Assembly: GCA_934101345.1 (NCBI GenBank)
Contig: CAKOQV010000028.1
Location: 1 to 15,532, forward strand
Reading direction: 5' to 3'
From: an uncultured Bacilli bacterium
GTDB lineage: Bacteria > Bacillota_I > Bacilli_A > RF39 > UBA660
Length of the DNA stretch: 15,532 nucleotides
The translations under genes and the position numbers were made by a program. The notes below the pieces were generated by a model. The model ran no database searches. It was not told where the DNA came from and saw only the letters and a list, made by a program, of their open reading frames with translations. How positions within the stretch are numbered: the first letter of the stretch is position 1; every line of letters begins with the position of its first letter. Shown piece after piece: positions 13,312 to 15,532 of this stretch.

Positions 13312-13944
13312 TTGAAAAGAACATTATTAATTTTAATTATGATATCAGTTATATTAGGAAGTGTCATTTTTATTATATATAAAAACAATCAAAATGATAA
13401 AGAAGAAGTAGTGGAGATATTTAAGGAAGATACAAAAGAAGAAGATACAAAAGAAGAAGAAAATACCTCTATTAAGAAAATAACTGTTGATATTAAAGGA
13501 ATGGTTAATAATCCAGGAGTATATGAAGTTGACAGTGATTCGAGAATAAATGATGTTATTGCTCTTGCAGGTGGACTTAAAGAAGGCGCAGATACTAGTA
13601 ATATTAATTTGGCTAAAATAGTTAGTGATGAAATGACAATAATAGTATATAGTACAGAAGAAGTATTAGAAAAATTTAAACAAGAAGTATGTATTTGTAA
13701 TTGTCCTTATATTGTAAATGATGCTTGTATAGGTGAAGATAGTGATGATAATAATTTAATAAATATAAATACTGCTAGTATCGAGGAATTAACTACTTTG
13801 ACAGGAATTGGTGATGTGAAAGCTGAGGCTATTATTAAGTATCGTAATGAAGTTGGTAAATTTAAAACTAAAGAAGAAATATTAAATGTGGATGGAATAG
13901 GAGAGTCTTTATTTGAAAAGATTAAAGATGATATTACGGTCTAG
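13312..13944 (+). CDS. comEA: Competence DNA-binding protein ComEA
   Basis: ComEA binds incoming double-stranded DNA at the outer membrane face and passes it to the ComEC channel. The 210-residue product starts with TTG, supported by AAGGAGGT (13301-13308). Order of parts: a membrane anchor (about 4-23), an acidic and lysine-rich linker containing a perfect 15-bp tandem repeat (13426-13455), a SLBB domain (about 55-115; VDIKGMVNNPGVYEV and IALAGGL), a short segment with four Cys (127, 129, 131, 139), and a C-terminal double helix-hairpin-helix (148-207; LININTASIEELTTLTGIG and NVDGIGE), the DNA-binding part. The ComEC start lies inside its last codons. The Cys cluster is not part of the textbook ComEA and could form disulfides. 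Confidence 0.95.
   Translation: MKRTLLILIMISVILGSVIFIIYKNNQNDKEEVVEIFKEDTKEEDTKEEENTSIKKITVDIKGMVNNPGVYEVDSDSRINDVIALAGGLKEGADTSNINLAKIVSDEMTIIVYSTEEVLEKFKQEVCICNCPYIVNDACIGEDSDDNNLININTASIEELTTLTGIGDVKAEAIIKYRNEVGKFKTKEEILNVDGIGESLFEKIKDDITV
13426..13455 (+). repeat. Perfect 15-bp tandem repeat in comEA
   Basis: GAAGATACAAAAGAA occurs twice in a row (13426-13440 and 13441-13455), encoding EDTKE twice in the linker between membrane anchor and SLBB domain. Copy number could vary in frame between strains. Confidence 0.9.
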
Positions 13945-15532
13945 ATATTTATTTAAAATACTTACTATATTATCATTAATAATAACTATTTTATATACTA
14001 AGTGTTATCATTTTAAATCAGTATTTGATCTAAATGATACGGAATTTACTGGTATAGTAGAGGATTATGTAGTAAAGGATAATAAAATTAAAATAAGTCT
14101 TAAGTCAAAGGAAAGAGTAATAGTAATATATAAATATAATAATCAAAAGTTTAATAAATTATCTTATGGAGATAAAGTTAAGATAGTTGGAGTATTAAAT
14201 GTACCTAGTACTAATAAAATATTTAATAATTTTAATTATAAAGAATATCTATATAATAAGAGAATATATTATATAGTTGAGGCTTCTAAAATAGATAAAA
14301 TTGAAAATAATAATAATTATATATATACAATAAAAAATCTTTTGTATAATAGAATAAATCATTTAAAATCTTCTGGATATATAAAAGCATTATTATTTGG
14401 AGATAATAAACTTGATAAAGAAATAAAATCTAGCTATCAAGTAAATGGTATATCTCATTTATTTTCTGTTTCTGGTTTTCATGTTAACTTTATAACTTCA
14501 ATAATATATTTTTATTTGGATAGAATAACTTATAATAAAAGATTAAAATATATTATTATAGATTTATTTTTAATATTATATTTATTATTATGTAATACTT
14601 CATCACTTCTTAGATGCACGATAATGCATATACTTTTGAGTATAAATTTTATTCTAAAATTAAATATAAAGAAAATTGATATAGTATTGTTTACTTTGGT
14701 TGTATCAATAATAATTAATCCATTTATAATATATGATATAGGTTATATTTACTCTTATATTATAAGTTTCTTTTTAATATTATATAAGGATAAATATAAA
14801 ACAAATAATAAGTTATCAAGAACACTTTATATAACTATAGTAGCTTTTTTGGTATCACTTCCAATAAATATATATACTAGTTATGAAATAAATTTTCTTA
14901 GTATATTATTAAATATTGTAATAGTACCTATAGTGAGTTTGATATTATTACCTTTAGCTATATTAACATTAATATTTCCTATATTTGATGAAATTTTATT
15001 CTCTATTACTGGTATATTAGAAAAGATATCTTTATATACTTCAAATATTGATTTATTTAAAGTAATATTATCAAAGCCTAATATTATTTTAATAATGGTA
15101 TATTATTTAATAATTATATTGATTTTAAGTAAGAAAAAATATTATTATCTTTTGTTAATATTAATTATATTTCATAAGATAATACCTTTATGTAATAATA
15201 ATTTTAATATGGTTATGTTTGATGTTGGGGAAGCTGATTCTATATTAATTAGTACTCCTTTTAGAAGAAAAAATATTTTAATAGATGCTGGTACTGGATA
15301 TGAAATAGATAATATTATTACTTATTTAAAAAGTATGGGTATAAGTAAACTAGATTATTTAATAATTACTCATGGTGATAATGATCATATTGGTGGTTCT
15401 TTTGTTCTGATAGAAGATTATAGGGTTAATAGAGTGATTCTTAATTGCGGAGCGCATAATAATCTTGAAAGTGATCTTATTAAATTATTAAATGAGAAAA
15501 ATATTAAATATTATTCTTGTATTAAAGATTTA
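13928..15532 (+). CDS. comEC: DNA uptake channel ComEC, 3' end outside the window
   Basis: The frame stays open for 535 codons from ATG at 13928, which overlaps the comEA stop by 17 bases, to the window end. ComEC forms the membrane channel for single-stranded DNA uptake. Visible parts: two short N-terminal features including a membrane segment (about 8-24) and a DUF4131-like soluble domain (about 38-120); the Competence domain with KALLFGD and GISHLFSVSGFH (His177 and His185) and several membrane helices up to about residue 420; then a metallo-beta-lactamase-like domain with FDVGEADSIL (431-440) and THGDNDHIGG (481-490), the metal-binding HxxxDH core with a His-Gly-Asp opening. GEAD replaces the common GQGD. 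The C-terminal part is missing only because the window ends. Confidence 0.95.
   Translation, partial: MILRSRYLFKILTILSLIITILYTKCYHFKSVFDLNDTEFTGIVEDYVVKDNKIKISLKSKERVIVIYKYNNQKFNKLSYGDKVKIVGVLNVPSTNKIFNNFNYKEYLYNKRIYYIVEASKIDKIENNNNYIYTIKNLLYNRINHLKSSGYIKALLFGDNKLDKEIKSSYQVNGISHLFSVSGFHVNFITSIIYFYLDRITYNKRLKYIIIDLFLILYLLLCNTSSLLRCTIMHILLSINFILKLNIKKIDIVLFTLVVSIIINPFIIYDIGYIYSYIISFFLILYKDKYKTNNKLSRTLYITIVAFLVSLPINIYTSYEINFLSILLNIVIVPIVSLILLPLAILTLIFPIFDEILFSITGILEKISLYTSNIDLFKVILSKPNIILIMVYYLIIILILSKKKYYYLLLILIIFHKIIPLCNNNFNMVMFDVGEADSILISTPFRRKNILIDAGTGYEIDNIITYLKSMGISKLDYLIITHGDNDHIGGSFVLIEDYRVNRVILNCGAHNNLESDLIKLLNEKNIKYYSCIKDL

Noticed and set aside
13928..15532. A broken or truncated comEC gene
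   Set aside because: The frame is open to the last base and both catalytic-type regions are intact; only the window ends.

Overview
The window is a 15.5 kb piece of a very AT-rich (roughly a quarter G+C by eye), low-GC Gram-positive-type chromosome. Strong Shine-Dalgarno sites (AAGGAGGT, AGGAGG), sigma-A type promoters with 17-bp spacers, a lipoprotein signal, ComEA/ComEC, a Cse60-like small protein and SipW-type surface proteins all point to the Bacillota. The compact gene packing and base composition suggest an uncultured Bacilli lineage near the Mollicutes (RF39/RFN20-type gut bacteria); this placement is inference. UGA appears to be a stop, since enolase ends in TGA inside an ATGA overlap with a credible lipoprotein, so the standard bacterial code fits better than the mycoplasma code.

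Layout. 1-172: a two-hairpin repeat element followed by a promoter. 182-1472: two co-transcribed paralogous membrane-anchored surface proteins of the TasA/camelysin (SipW-dependent) type. 1495-2071: rpsP and khpA, with a promoter built into the preceding terminator. 2147-3831: enolase and a small lipoprotein. 3883-4065: a Cse60-like small protein. 4066-4244: second copy of the two-hairpin element and a promoter. 4245-5771: a polysaccharide flippase-type membrane protein, converging on 5776-6471, a CmpB-family membrane protein. 6576-7559: tryptophanyl-tRNA synthetase, divergent from the CmpB gene. 7671-12434: a three-gene surface operon. 12481-13068: a YigZ/IMPACT protein on the minus strand. 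13069-13311: divergent promoters with a third copy of the two-hairpin element between them. 13312-15532: comEA and the first 535 codons of comEC, which runs off the window.

The most interesting gene group is the operon at 7671-12434. Two proteins, each with a signal peptide, a cohesin-like module, cadherin-like beta-sandwich repeats and a C-terminal membrane segment, flank a protein with a DUF4855 glycosidase-like domain, an InlB-type repeat and a C-terminal dockerin. This reads as a small cell-surface, cellulosome-like assembly in which the outer proteins could hold the dockerin-bearing enzyme.

The most interesting non-coding signal is a family of three same-orientation elements at 42-91, 4115-4176 and 13170-13223. 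Each has two abutting or nearly abutting hairpins. The stems change sequence but stay complementary, while all six hairpin tops keep the pattern AG-ACT...GG-CT. Each element lies just upstream of the promoter of the following gene and just downstream of a conserved CTTATATAT(G/A)AT box. They could be a small structured RNA family or a REP-like element; I do not recognise them as a named family.

Terminators here are economical: several share their arms with stop codons or with the next promoter, and two are symmetrical enough to serve convergent genes.
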